A DNA stretch of 64,000 bases from assembly GCA_040768905.1 (NCBI GenBank), contig JAXGMA010000001.1:496001-560000 (forward strand), given 5' to 3'. The position numbers and the translations under genes are program-made. The DNA comes from SZUA-584 sp040768905 (GTDB lineage: Bacteria; Bacillota; Clostridia; Christensenellales; SZUA-584). This document shows, in pieces, positions 50,901-61,024 of this stretch (position 1 is its first letter; every line of letters starts with the position of its first letter). The notes below the pieces were generated by a model. That model did not search any database, had not been told where the DNA came from, and saw only the letters and a program-made list of their open reading frames with translations.

Positions 50901-52421
50901 ATGTTAAAGCGTTCAGGAATCAAAGCCCTGAAGAAGTTAAAGAAAAAGACCGGCCAACCCAAACAAACGCTGTTTGCGCGCCATCACAGACAAAGTAAAA
51001 ATAAGATTGAAACAACTGATCCAAACGTTTCGGCACCCAAAGCCGCAAGCAAGCAAGAAAAGGCTCAGGGTGTCTTTCTCTCGGCAAAAAACACCAAGGC
51101 AGCACAGCAAAGCCGAATCAGCCGCAGGTCTCATTCCGGCAAAAAAGCCATGGCAAACCTTTTTTCAGGGCTGACGGCCGTCTTTAAAAAAAGCAGAATA
51201 AGTGATAACTCTCAGAACGATCCTGCAGCCGGGCGCAGGCACAGCAGCAAAGCGCACAGCCGCAGGAGGCGGGTTGTTGTTTTAAGCGCAGCATGCGGTA
51301 TCGTGGCCGCAGCTGTTTTGCTGGCAATCATATTGCCTCAGAAAAGCCCCATGCCTGCTGATGCGGCACAAGAGCAAACGCATATGGCCGTTCTGGAGCT
51401 GACAACGGCCAAGACAGGCGGCCAAACCGCAGCGCTGGGTGCGAAACTGCCGTATGTCATGCCTTTTTCCGCTGTGTTTGCTGAGGAGCCTGTTGCCGTC
51501 TATCAAGAAACGATGCTGCTGACAGAGCCGGACAGCCCTGACACCATGCAGCCGTCGTCCTCTGCCACCCCCGAACCTTCGCCGACGGCGACTGTTTCAC
51601 CTGAGCCGACGCCCACAAAAACACCCAAACCGACACCCGCAAAAACACCCAAACCGACACCAGAGCCCTTAAAAGCAGATGATTTTCTTGACTATTTTGT
51701 GGTGAAGGCAGATACATATTACAACGAGGTCGGCTATTCGAGCAACGTTTATGCATATACGCATGAAGATTATCTGATGCTTGCGCGGATCATACACGGA
51801 GAAGCGCGGGGACAAAGCTATAATGGACAGGTGGCGGTCGGCAATGTGATCATGAACCGTGTGTTTTGCAGGGCATTTCCCAACAATATTCTTGATGTGA
51901 TCAGTGCGCCGCGTCAATTCACGGTGTATGAGAAAGTCAAAGATCTCAGCGAATCAGAGATCAATGCGACATCAAAAAGAGCAGCGCGCGCCGTGCTTGA
52001 AAGAGAGCTGTGGCTGGTGCCGCAGAATGCATACTTCTTTAAGGCAGGCAGTGAAGGCGTGGACTGGGGCTCGCGCAAGTTCGGGGTGAAGATCGGCGGG
52101 CATTGTTTCTATACATATGGTTACAGCGGGCGCTACAAAGGCTCTGGTATACCTCCGGCGCTTTTTGAGCGCACATTCAAGCATGCCCAATATGGATGCA
52201 AACCCGAGCGCCGCGTACACCGCATACAATACATGCTCTACAAACTTGGCTATAACGTCAAAGCAGACAGCTATTTCGGGCAGACAACAAAAGACGCACT
52301 GATCGAGTTTCAAAAGAAAAACAAGCTCAAGGCTGACGGGATAGCCGGTCCTGCAACACTCAGAAAACTGATCAAGGAATACGGCGTCCAGAATTACCAT
52401 GATAGATTCATCAAGAAATAG
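50901..52421 (+). CDS. Membrane-anchored SleB-type cell wall hydrolase with PG-binding domain (paralogue 2)
   Basis: 506 residues from ATG 50901, with AAGGAGAGG 6 bases upstream. It has the same order as paralogue 1: a basic cytoplasmic tail of about 120 residues, a membrane helix (VVVLSAACGIVAAAVLLAII), a linker, the Hydrolase_2 domain (LARIIHGEARGQSYNGQVAV, NVIMNRVFCRA) and a PG_binding_1 domain (RRVHRIQYMLYKLGYNVKAD). The linker is longer and has an 8-residue Thr/Pro/Lys repeat (KTPKPTPAKTPKPTPEP). The catalytic halves are close to identical over long runs while the tails differ. A tandem duplication followed by divergence is the simplest origin. Confidence 0.9.
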   Translation: MLKRSGIKALKKLKKKTGQPKQTLFARHHRQSKNKIETTDPNVSAPKAASKQEKAQGVFLSAKNTKAAQQSRISRRSHSGKKAMANLFSGLTAVFKKSRISDNSQNDPAAGRRHSSKAHSRRRRVVVLSAACGIVAAAVLLAIILPQKSPMPADAAQEQTHMAVLELTTAKTGGQTAALGAKLPYVMPFSAVFAEEPVAVYQETMLLTEPDSPDTMQPSSSATPEPSPTATVSPEPTPTKTPKPTPAKTPKPTPEPLKADDFLDYFVVKADTYYNEVGYSSNVYAYTHEDYLMLARIIHGEARGQSYNGQVAVGNVIMNRVFCRAFPNNILDVISAPRQFTVYEKVKDLSESEINATSKRAARAVLERELWLVPQNAYFFKAGSEGVDWGSRKFGVKIGGHCFYTYGYSGRYKGSGIPPALFERTFKHAQYGCKPERRVHRIQYMLYKLGYNVKADSYFGQTTKDALIEFQKKNKLKADGIAGPATLRKLIKEYGVQNYHDRFIKK

Positions 52422-52431
52422 AAAAAGCCTG

Positions 52432-52459
52432 AGAGCCGCCAAGGGGTGGCGGCTCTTTT
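52432..52459 (+). terminator. Terminator after paralogue 2
   Basis: AGAGCCGCC / GGCGGCTCT 9-bp stem, 7-base loop, four T. Confidence 0.85.
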
Positions 52460-52474
52460 CAATGGAGGCATTAT

Positions 52475-52840
52475 TTGATTATTGAAGTGCTCAAAAAGAC
52501 ATACGCAGTATGCAGGCTTAATAAGGCAGCCCTGCCCGATGGAGAGTTTGTCTCACTGACAATGAGCGGAGGCGAGATATCGCTTGTCTGCGAGGAAACA
52601 AAGATGCCTTGCGGCTGCCGAGCAGAGACGGGCTGGCGCGCGCTTAGGGTCAAAGGGCCGCTTGATTTTTCACTGACAGGGATTCTTGCAGATCTGTCAG
52701 GTGTTTTGGTACGTGCGGGCGTGAGCATCTTTGCACTTTCTACCTACGATACCGACTATATTTTTGTGAAACAGGTGCGTCTTGAGGATGCCAAGAATGC
52801 CTTGACGACGCATGGACACACTGTCATTGAAAACGCATAA
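52475..52840 (+). CDS. ACT domain protein
   Basis: 121 residues from TTG 52475, with GGAGG 7-8 bases upstream. It has two ACT-like halves: EVLKKTYAVCRLNKAALPDG in the first and KGPLDFSLTGILADLSGVLV, then SIFALSTYDTDYIFVKQ in the second. The latter is the typical ACT_7 core that binds amino acids in regulators. It probably senses an amino acid or acts as a small regulatory partner; no enzyme domain is attached. Its last 17 bases overlap the convergent gene at 52824. Confidence 0.87.
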   Translation: MIIEVLKKTYAVCRLNKAALPDGEFVSLTMSGGEISLVCEETKMPCGCRAETGWRALRVKGPLDFSLTGILADLSGVLVRAGVSIFALSTYDTDYIFVKQVRLEDAKNALTTHGHTVIENA

Positions 52841-53927
52841 GCTGCTGTCGCAGTTGTTGAAGAGCGGTATTTTTTCCGCCAAGAGCCTCAAGGGCAAGCT
52901 CATCGAGAACAGCCCGTTCACAAGGTGAGGCAAGAGCTGTGTTTTGGCAAAGCAGCTGATAGATAGCGCGGTGGCATGTGTCATCCGTATAGATATCAAG
53001 CCCTCTGATTGAGGGGAACACGCCAAATGTCTCTAATTTTTTCTGTACGCCCGCCGAAAGCAGCGCGGCCGCAAATTCCTGTCCCGCAGTTTGCCTGGCG
53101 GTATCTTCATTGGCAATAACGCTGACCAATTGAACCATATCCGTATAGCCGCTCATGGCAAACGCAACAAAAGACGGCCCTTCGCCCCGCTCGCTTGACA
53201 ATGCTGCTTCATAAAGCTGCCTGTGAGAGGCGATAAGGACGCCGGCTTCATGCCTGCAAAAGAGATCAAGCCCTTCGTGCGATGCTGGCTGCATGCGTGT
53301 CATTGCATCCGGTGGATTTGGTTCATCGAAGGTGTTGATGTTTGGGCGTTCAGAAGGCGGATATGTGTGCAGCGCCAAAGCCGGCAAGGCGGAATAACCG
53401 GGCTCTGCGTCAAAACACACACCAGCCTTTGCAGCGCTGATCAATACATCCGGCCGGATACCCCATCCGCTGCCTATTTCTATATCGTTTTCATCCATTA
53501 AATCCGTATTGACAAGTATACAGTAACCGCCACACATATAAGGGTAAGCAAGGCTTTGAAAGGAGGGCAGATAATGATCTATATGCGGCAGCGAGGCAAA
53601 TTCCAATGCAAAAACGGTACCATAAGGATATGAGATCAGATCGGGGCTATGCCCTTCCATGATCGCCTTTGCCGCCTGATCTTTCGTCAAACAGCTCAGC
53701 TCAATAAAGACATGCGGGTTTTGCGATTCGTATTGCGTGAGGCACTTCTTTAAAAAATCGGCAGACGGCAGACCGCCTGTGCGCCAGTCTGATATGTGCC
53801 ACAGCGACAATATGCCGGAATAGTGCAACGGCTCTGGCAGCTTTTCATAGTACGACAATATCAAAAGAGGCGAAAAAAAGATCAGCGCGAGCGCGAGCGC
53901 GCATAAAAAATAAGCAACGGGTTTCAT
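52824..53927 (-). CDS. Extracellular solute-binding protein, family 1-like
   Basis: 367 residues from ATG 53927, with AAGGGG upstream. An N-terminal hydrophobic segment (VAYFLCALALALIFFSPLLI) acts as signal or anchor; there is no lipobox. The rest has the two-lobed pattern of sugar-binding proteins: DFLKKCLTQYESQNPHVFIE, then SPDLISYPYGTVFALEF, LAYPYMCGGYCILVNTDLMD, and a late AAALLSAGVQKKLETFGVFP. No permease or ATPase genes adjoin. It is last in a run hprK-glcK-this gene, so it may bind a sugar, or it may sense one. Confidence 0.78.
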   Translation of the reverse strand: MKPVAYFLCALALALIFFSPLLILSYYEKLPEPLHYSGILSLWHISDWRTGGLPSADFLKKCLTQYESQNPHVFIELSCLTKDQAAKAIMEGHSPDLISYPYGTVFALEFASLPHIDHYLPSFQSLAYPYMCGGYCILVNTDLMDENDIEIGSGWGIRPDVLISAAKAGVCFDAEPGYSALPALALHTYPPSERPNINTFDEPNPPDAMTRMQPASHEGLDLFCRHEAGVLIASHRQLYEAALSSERGEGPSFVAFAMSGYTDMVQLVSVIANEDTARQTAGQEFAAALLSAGVQKKLETFGVFPSIRGLDIYTDDTCHRAIYQLLCQNTALASPCERAVLDELALEALGGKNTALQQLRQQLMRFQ

Positions 53928-53968
53928 CAACACACCCCTTGCTTCATTTATATGAGTACTTTGCTTGA

Positions 53969-54907
53969 TTATGCGACGCCCAGCATGGCCGCACCAAGTA
54001 TGCCCGCATCGTTGCCCGATACAGCAAATTTGATATCGGCATATTTTTTTCCGGTAAACACACCCTTGTCGGCACAGGCCGCAATGATCTTATCTAGCAG
54101 GAACGCGCCAGTGTTAGACACGCCGCCGCCCAGCGCGATCGTATCAGGATCAAGCGTATTTTCGATGATGCCGATGCCTACGGCAAGATAGCCGACATAA
54201 GCATCGACCAGCGCAAGAGCGATATTGTCTCCCTGCATCGCACAGTCGGTGACGAGTTTTGCAGTGACACGATTCATATCACCGTCGGTCAACTTGAACA
54301 ACAGACTTTCAGGCCGCTCTGCGACACAGCGCCGGCCCTGCCTTAACATGGCTGTCGCACTGGCGTAATTCTCAAGGCAGCCCTTATTGCCGCATGTGCA
54401 GGGCAGGCCGTCCGGAACGATTTGTATATGACCGAGCTCACCGCCCAAGCCATGGGCACCGTTGAAAGGCTTCCCGTTGATGATGATGCCGCCGCCGATA
54501 CCGGTTCCCAGTGTGAGCAAAACCCCGACATTGCTTTCTTTGAGTGCACCAAAATGGTATTCATAGACGGCGGCTACGGTTGCATCGTTATCAGCGAATA
54601 CTGGCAGATCGATATGTTTTTTCATCTCGGATTCAAGCGGCACATCTTTCCAGAAAAGATTGACGGCATTGGCGATGCCGTTTTGGAAAATGCCCGGCAA
54701 ACCTATGCCGATACTTTTTATCTGTGAAAGCGCAATACCCTGCTGCTGCGCGAGCTGCGAGACCATATCAGCCATATCGGCAGTCACCTTAGAAAATCCG
54801 CGCTCCACATCTGTCTGGCGGCTTGATTTGCAGACAAGCGACATGTTCTCGTCCACCAGGCCGGCCTTGATGCTCGAACCTCCAAGGTCAATACCTGCAA
54901 GATACAT
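53969..54907 (-). CDS. glcK: ROK family glucokinase
   Basis: 312 residues, with AAAGGGG 7 bases before the ATG and 2 bases after the hprK stop. It phosphorylates glucose at the 6-hydroxyl. The ATP site is AGIDLGGSSIKAGLVD; the catalytic Asp is in FADNDATVAAVYEYHFG; the ROK zinc site has His in GGELGHIQI and the cluster CTCGNKGCLE. GTGIGGGIIINGKPF is standard. The neighbourhood with HPr kinase suggests a unit for sugar metabolism control. Confidence 0.93.
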   Translation of the reverse strand: MYLAGIDLGGSSIKAGLVDENMSLVCKSSRQTDVERGFSKVTADMADMVSQLAQQQGIALSQIKSIGIGLPGIFQNGIANAVNLFWKDVPLESEMKKHIDLPVFADNDATVAAVYEYHFGALKESNVGVLLTLGTGIGGGIIINGKPFNGAHGLGGELGHIQIVPDGLPCTCGNKGCLENYASATAMLRQGRRCVAERPESLLFKLTDGDMNRVTAKLVTDCAMQGDNIALALVDAYVGYLAVGIGIIENTLDPDTIALGGGVSNTGAFLLDKIIAACADKGVFTGKKYADIKFAVSGNDAGILGAAMLGVA

Positions 54908-54909
54908 TT

Positions 54910-55845
54910 TCAGACCCCTTTCATGCTTTCCGGCGCGATAATGCTGAGCAGTTTGCTGTCAAGATGCTCTGCGGTGGAATGTCCCATGCTTCTCAGGCGG
55001 AAATTCATTGCGGCCACTTCGATAATGATGGCAAGGTTGCGTCCCGGGCGGACAGGGATCGTAATAGTCGGCACCTTCACGCCGAGCAGCGTGATGTACT
55101 CCTGAGAAAGCCCGAGGCGGTCAATATGCATGGGATCGCCGAGCTCTAAATTGACGGCGAGCTCAATGGATTTTTCCAACAAAACCGCGCCTATACCGTA
55201 AAGGGTACGCACATCAATGATACCGATACCCCTGATCTCCATCATATGGCGGATCACTTCGGGGGACTGGCCAGTCACCTGATTATCCGAAAGTTTGACG
55301 ATCTCGACCACATCGTCTGCAACGAGACGGTGGCCGCGCTTGACCAGCTCCAATGCTGTTTCGCTCTTTCCGACGCCGGAATCGCCCATCAGCAGGATGC
55401 CGACACCGTAAACATCCATCAGCCCGGCATGGCGTGAAATGCTCGGTGCCAGCACACGGTCCAGATAAACGGTCGTGCGGTGGCTGAGTTTCGTTGTCGT
55501 CAGGCCCGACATCAGAACAGGTGTATTATGTTTCTTGGCAGCCTCTATCATTTCTTCCGGCGGCGTCAGATTGCGCCCGATGAGCACACAGGGTATTTTA
55601 CTGGCAAAATAGATGTCAAGCCTCTCCCGCATTGTTTCTCTGTCTAGATTCTGCAGAAAATTCATTTCGACCATACCGAAAAGCTGCACGCGGTTGACGG
55701 CAAAATACTCAAAGAAACCGGCCATCTGCAGCCCAGGCCGATTCAGATCCGATGTGTCGATCGTGATCGTGTCCGCATTGCCTTTGTAGATCACGCTTAA
55801 GCTCAGCTCATTGACCAGATCGTCAATTTTCAGATTGATTTTCAT
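54910..55845 (-). CDS. hprK: HPr kinase/phosphorylase
   Basis: 311 residues from ATG 55845 (ATG 55848 also possible), with GGAG 7 bases upstream; the start lies inside the HAD gene. It phosphorylates and dephosphorylates Ser46 of HPr and is the main sensor for carbon catabolite control in Firmicutes. The N-terminal domain (about 1-130) is followed by the kinase domain with P-loop LLMGDSGVGKSETALEL, the catalytic VADDVVEIVKL and the HprK signature MEIRGIGIIDVRTLYGIGAV. ptsH and ccpA are not in the window. Confidence 0.96.
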   Translation of the reverse strand: MKINLKIDDLVNELSLSVIYKGNADTITIDTSDLNRPGLQMAGFFEYFAVNRVQLFGMVEMNFLQNLDRETMRERLDIYFASKIPCVLIGRNLTPPEEMIEAAKKHNTPVLMSGLTTTKLSHRTTVYLDRVLAPSISRHAGLMDVYGVGILLMGDSGVGKSETALELVKRGHRLVADDVVEIVKLSDNQVTGQSPEVIRHMMEIRGIGIIDVRTLYGIGAVLLEKSIELAVNLELGDPMHIDRLGLSQEYITLLGVKVPTITIPVRPGRNLAIIIEVAAMNFRLRSMGHSTAEHLDSKLLSIIAPESMKGV

Positions 55846-56638
55846 CATCAGTCTCCAGTATAAATTCATTTATCACATCGGCCACGCCGCCTTCATCATT
55901 GGAAGCGCAAACCAGATCGGATGCTTTTTTCACGTCGGACGATGCATTGGCCACGGCCACGCCCAATCCGGCATATTTGATCATGGGAATATCGATCTGC
56001 GAATCGCCGACTGCAATGATCTGCTCGCGAGCAATGCAGTAATAGTTTGCCGTGAAAGCAAGCGCTTTACCTTTGCTGACGCTTGCAGATGCAAACTCAA
56101 GATAGATCGGCTTTGAACGCATGATATTAAGGTGAGGGAAAAGCGGCCCGACTTCCCGTTGGATTTGCGGTATCCGCTCTTCATCGGTGACAAAAAGGAC
56201 TTTGGGCGTCACGATCGTTTTTGACAGCAAATCACCCATTGCAATGCCTGGATGCCCGAAGGATGCCTCATAAGCTTTCGCGTACTTGTTGCTTTCCATA
56301 TAAACAAGCTCCCCGTCAATATAGACCTGAGCATGTATTTGATTATCATGCGCGTATTTGAGCAGTTTATTTACCGTATCAGGCGCAACAGGATGGGAAA
56401 AAACGATTTGGCCTTCTGAATCGCAAACCTCTGCGCCGCCCGAAAGAATGAGCAAGGTGTCAAGGCCAAGCTTTTTGTAAAAACGCATGGCGCCTTTTTT
56501 GGTTCTGCCAGTGCAAAGAACGACATAAACGCCCTTCAAAACGGCTTTATGGATGGCCGTGCTGACATTTAGGGGAATCTGCATATTTTGATCGAGCAGT
56601 GTATCATCAATATCAATCGCAATCAACTTGTAAGCCAT
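55823..56638 (-). CDS. Cof-type HAD-IIB family phosphatase
   Basis: 271 residues from ATG 56638, with ACGGAGA 5 bases upstream. The HAD motif I is IAIDIDDTLLDQ; motif II is VLCTGRTKKGAM; motif III Lys is in SVSKGKALAFTANYY; motif IV is AVGDSQIDIPMIKYAG. A C2B-type cap lies between motifs II and III. It probably removes phosphate from sugar phosphates or flavin nucleotides. It overlaps hprK by 23 bases and starts the minus-strand operon. Confidence 0.92.
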   Translation of the reverse strand: MAYKLIAIDIDDTLLDQNMQIPLNVSTAIHKAVLKGVYVVLCTGRTKKGAMRFYKKLGLDTLLILSGGAEVCDSEGQIVFSHPVAPDTVNKLLKYAHDNQIHAQVYIDGELVYMESNKYAKAYEASFGHPGIAMGDLLSKTIVTPKVLFVTDEERIPQIQREVGPLFPHLNIMRSKPIYLEFASASVSKGKALAFTANYYCIAREQIIAVGDSQIDIPMIKYAGLGVAVANASSDVKKASDLVCASNDEGGVADVINEFILETDDENQSEN

Positions 56639-56764
56639 GACGTCTCCGTATAGGTCCATTTGAATTTATTCACATTATACATGGGGATTTGTGTTTTGAA
56701 AACATGAAAAAACGTCATATGTCGACATAAACCGAAAAAGCGATGACAGAATCGAACAGTTTAT

Positions 56765-56792
56765 TTGTTATAACAGTTTGTGAATATATTAT
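56765..56792 (+). promoter_or_regulatory. Predicted promoter of the second D,D-carboxypeptidase
   Basis: TTGTTA (56765-56770), 16-base spacer, TATTAT (56787-56792). Confidence 0.5.
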
Positions 56793-56867
56793 AGGACTAT
56801 GTACAAAGTATTAAAAGACTGCTATACTTGCTATAAATTATTTTTTATCACATGGAGATTTGGGGAC

Positions 56868-58295
56868 TTGAAGACAGCTTATAAGAAGATCATCTCATTA
56901 GTATGCGTTGCGTTGGCGGCTTTTTTCATGTTTGCGGAGACTGCGCTGGCGTTTTCGTCTTACGACGGCGATGTGAACGCATATGCTGTTGTTCTGTTGG
57001 ATGCGGATTCCGGCAAAGTGCTGTTTGAAAAAAATGCAGACGAGAGGATCGTGCCTGCCAGCACCACAAAAGTCATGACGTGTGTGCTGGCGCTTGAAAA
57101 CGGGGACATGTCATCAGAAGCGGAAGTCTCCAAAGAAGCCTCGCGCGTTCCGCCTTCATCCATTGAGCTTCGAGAGGGCGAACGCATACTGTTCAAAGAT
57201 CTGGTTTATGCCATGATGATAAGATCTGGGAACGACGGCGCGGCTGCAATTGCCGAGCATATAGCGGGCTCCGTACCGGCTTTTGTGGATATGATGAACG
57301 CCAAAGCAAGTGAGCTTGGCATGGCGAACACACACTTTATTAATCCGCACGGCTTGCCGGGTGAAGAAGAGGACGAAAACAACTTTTCAACGGCCTCTGA
57401 TATGGCGAAGCTCGCGATGTACGCCATAAAAAACCCAACGCTGATGGAGATAGCGGGAACCACAACTTATAAAGTGCCTGCTAACAACAGAAGGCGCCGG
57501 GCGTCAACCTATACCACAACAAACCGGCTTTTGCGGGACAGCCTGAATTCATACTACAGCTATGCCACGGGATTGAAAACCGGTTATACCGAGGCTGCCG
57601 GGCATTGCCTGATCGCGACGGCTCAAAAAGACGGCATGAACCTGATCTGCCTTATCTATAAGGATGATACCGAAACAGGGAGCGCAAGATGGCCGCTCGC
57701 AAAAAATTTGCTGGAATTCGGGTTTGACAACTTTGTGACTTTTGATTTGCAGACATTGGCTGACAAGCTCAAACCCGTTCAGGCCCAGGTCGAAAACTAT
57801 TCCTCTGCCGAACTCGGAGAGGGTTTGCTCGAGTTTGAGGTGCCCCATGTTGCCGGCACTCTTGTTACACTTTCCAAAGAAGCAGCAGAAGGCCTGCAAA
57901 ACGGGACGGACACAGTAGAAACGGTTGCGGCTTTTTCTGTGGCCGAGCCGCTTCAGGCACCTGTTCTCAAAGGCGATGTGGTGGGGGCGGTCGTCTACAA
58001 AAGCGCCAATACCGGCGAAATCATATATGAAGGCAGTTTGGTTGCCGCCCGCGATGTGCTCGAAGCCGGCACAGAAACGGACGCAAGCGGGAATACCGCC
58101 GTGGCCACTATGGAACCTGTACTCCCCGAGCAGCTCAAGTCTCCCAAGGACAGCCCCCTTGCATATTTGTGGCTGCTGATTCCGGCGGGTCTGATCGCTT
58201 TTCTCGTCATACGCCTGCTTACCGTAAGCAAAGCAAAGCGCAAGAGGCTCGCCACGCGCCGGAAGCCAAAATACAGCTACAAAATACGCAGATAA
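56868..58295 (+). CDS. D-alanyl-D-alanine carboxypeptidase (DacA/PBP5-type)
   Basis: 475 residues from TTG 56868, which places the signal peptide (IISLVCVALAAFFMFAETAL) at the N-terminus; ATG 56799 is in frame but adds a 23-residue lead without a ribosome site. Active site motifs are SxxK in ASTTKVMTC, SxN in RSGNDGAAA, and KTG in GLKTGYTEAAG. The beta domain follows to about 400. Unlike the paralogue at 24.4 kb it ends with a membrane helix (YLWLLIPAGLIAFLVIRLL) and a basic tail. It trims stem pentapeptides on the outer face of the membrane. Confidence 0.92.
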   Translation: MKTAYKKIISLVCVALAAFFMFAETALAFSSYDGDVNAYAVVLLDADSGKVLFEKNADERIVPASTTKVMTCVLALENGDMSSEAEVSKEASRVPPSSIELREGERILFKDLVYAMMIRSGNDGAAAIAEHIAGSVPAFVDMMNAKASELGMANTHFINPHGLPGEEEDENNFSTASDMAKLAMYAIKNPTLMEIAGTTTYKVPANNRRRRASTYTTTNRLLRDSLNSYYSYATGLKTGYTEAAGHCLIATAQKDGMNLICLIYKDDTETGSARWPLAKNLLEFGFDNFVTFDLQTLADKLKPVQAQVENYSSAELGEGLLEFEVPHVAGTLVTLSKEAAEGLQNGTDTVETVAAFSVAEPLQAPVLKGDVVGAVVYKSANTGEIIYEGSLVAARDVLEAGTETDASGNTAVATMEPVLPEQLKSPKDSPLAYLWLLIPAGLIAFLVIRLLTVSKAKRKRLATRRKPKYSYKIRR

Positions 58296-58755
58296 GCCAA
58301 CGTTTAATTGCAAGCGATGCATTGATAGTTTTTTCAAGTGTATTTAATTGTATATACGTGCTTGAATATTAACTCGTTTCTCACAAGACACGAAACGCAA
58401 ATCAACAGCCAAAAAGCTTTTTGTTCGATAAGCGGCAAAGTGCAGAGAAAGACGTGGGCACAAGCAAGCCGGTCTCAAGCCAATTTATGGGAAATTGCTT
58501 ATACGGTATGAATAAAAAGAGCAAAACAAGCTCTTTTGGTGTACAAAACAAAAAGTTTAGGAATGTTGAGAACAAAGCGTTGACAAGTGGAAATGTGTTT
58601 GATAATATACTTGAGCGCCCGTTTTTGGCGGAGCGCAAAAAGAACCTTGAAAATTCAATCAGCACTATATAAAGAAAAGCTAGAAGTTTGTGAAGAGGAG
58701 CCCGGGCAAACAGTAAGTTTGTTAATACATTGCGGTAAAACGCAGTGAAATAATT
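58296..58755. other. Gene-free rRNA operon leader region
   Basis: No gene is supported here: the open frames on both strands have no ribosome site or family match. It contains the rRNA promoter (58580) and a stretch AGAACCTTGAAAATTC (58641-58656) resembling one before 23S, likely a processing or antitermination element. Confidence 0.7.
58580..58608 (+). promoter_or_regulatory. rRNA operon promoter
   Basis: TTGACA (58580-58585), 17-base spacer, TAATAT (58603-58608), about 150 bases before the 16S 5' end. Confidence 0.75.
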
Positions 58756-60282
<1,527 letters not shown>

Positions 60283-60369
60283 TGTAAGAAAAAGAATATC
60301 AAGGGCTTTTACACAAACAAGAGCCGATCGATATATAGTGCTGAGGATTTCAAGGGCTAAGCGTACATA

Positions 60370-60393
60370 GGTATGGGGGTGTAGCTCAGCTGG
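60370..60393 (+). repeat. Orphan copy of the tRNA-Ala 5' end
   Basis: 24 bases identical to 60508-60531 (GGTATGGGGGTGTAGCTCAG and four more), which is the flank, acceptor strand and D arm of tRNA-Ala. After this the sequence departs and no tRNA can fold. It is a truncated duplicate 138 bases before the real gene. Confidence 0.85.
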
Positions 60394-60512
60394 AACCGGA
60401 AGCGAGCGCCGCCAGTGGCGGATGAAGCGAGCCAAAGGTTCTGTGAGCAAAGGAGCATACCAGCAAAGGCATGCGACTATTGCGAACAGAGGCAAATTGC
60501 ATCTTATGGTAT

Positions 60513-60588
60513 GGGGGTGTAGCTCAGCTGGGAGAGCACCTGCCTTGCAAGCAGGGGGTCAGCGGTTCGAACCCGCTCATCTCCACCA
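60513..60588 (+). tRNA. tRNA-Ala (anticodon TGC)
   Basis: 76 bases including encoded CCA. The acceptor GGGGGTG pairs with CATCTCC (GU pairs), the D arm is GCTC-loop-GAGC, the anticodon loop CTTGCAA and the T arm GCGGTTCGAACCCGC. It lies in the 16S-23S spacer. Confidence 0.97.
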
Positions 60589-60700
60589 GCAAGCTGGATT
60601 CATCCCGCGAAGCAAAAGCCAAAAGGGGCACGGCAGCGTGGCCGCGAGGCGAAGCAGAGCGGAAAGAGCAGCTGCTATAGGGTGAGCGCACCGAACGTAT

Positions 60701-60777
<77 letters not shown>

Positions 60778-60891
60778 AGCCTGGCGGCGGGCACATCCCG
60801 CGAGAAGGCGAAAGCAAGCAAAAGCTGATATTCCGCGAGGCAAAGCGGATGAAGGCTTAGTAGCCATGCAGGCCATTATTTGTGCCTGAAA

Positions 60892-60908
60892 AGAACATTG
60901 AAAACTGC
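60892..60908 (+). promoter_or_regulatory. Pre-23S leader motif
   Basis: AGAACATTGAAAACTGC resembles AGAACCTTGAAAATTC upstream of 16S (58641). This kind of repeat is conserved before both rRNAs in Firmicutes and is linked to processing or antitermination. Confidence 0.5.
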
Positions 60909-61024
60909 ATAGAGAATTAAGAAGCAAAAGCTTTAAAGAAAAGGGTAAGATATGCACAAAAGAGTGTATCATACAATTTCAAGAAAGAAGCTTAGTCTTA
61001 GGAAAAGATAAAGATATCAAAGAC

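Noticed and set aside
51590..51665. Repeated units that could suggest a CRISPR or satellite
   Set aside because: They are in frame inside a Thr/Pro/Lys linker and only two copies exist.
60422..60685. Open frames across the tRNA-Ala region
   Set aside because: They translate the tRNA itself; such frames are common database artefacts.
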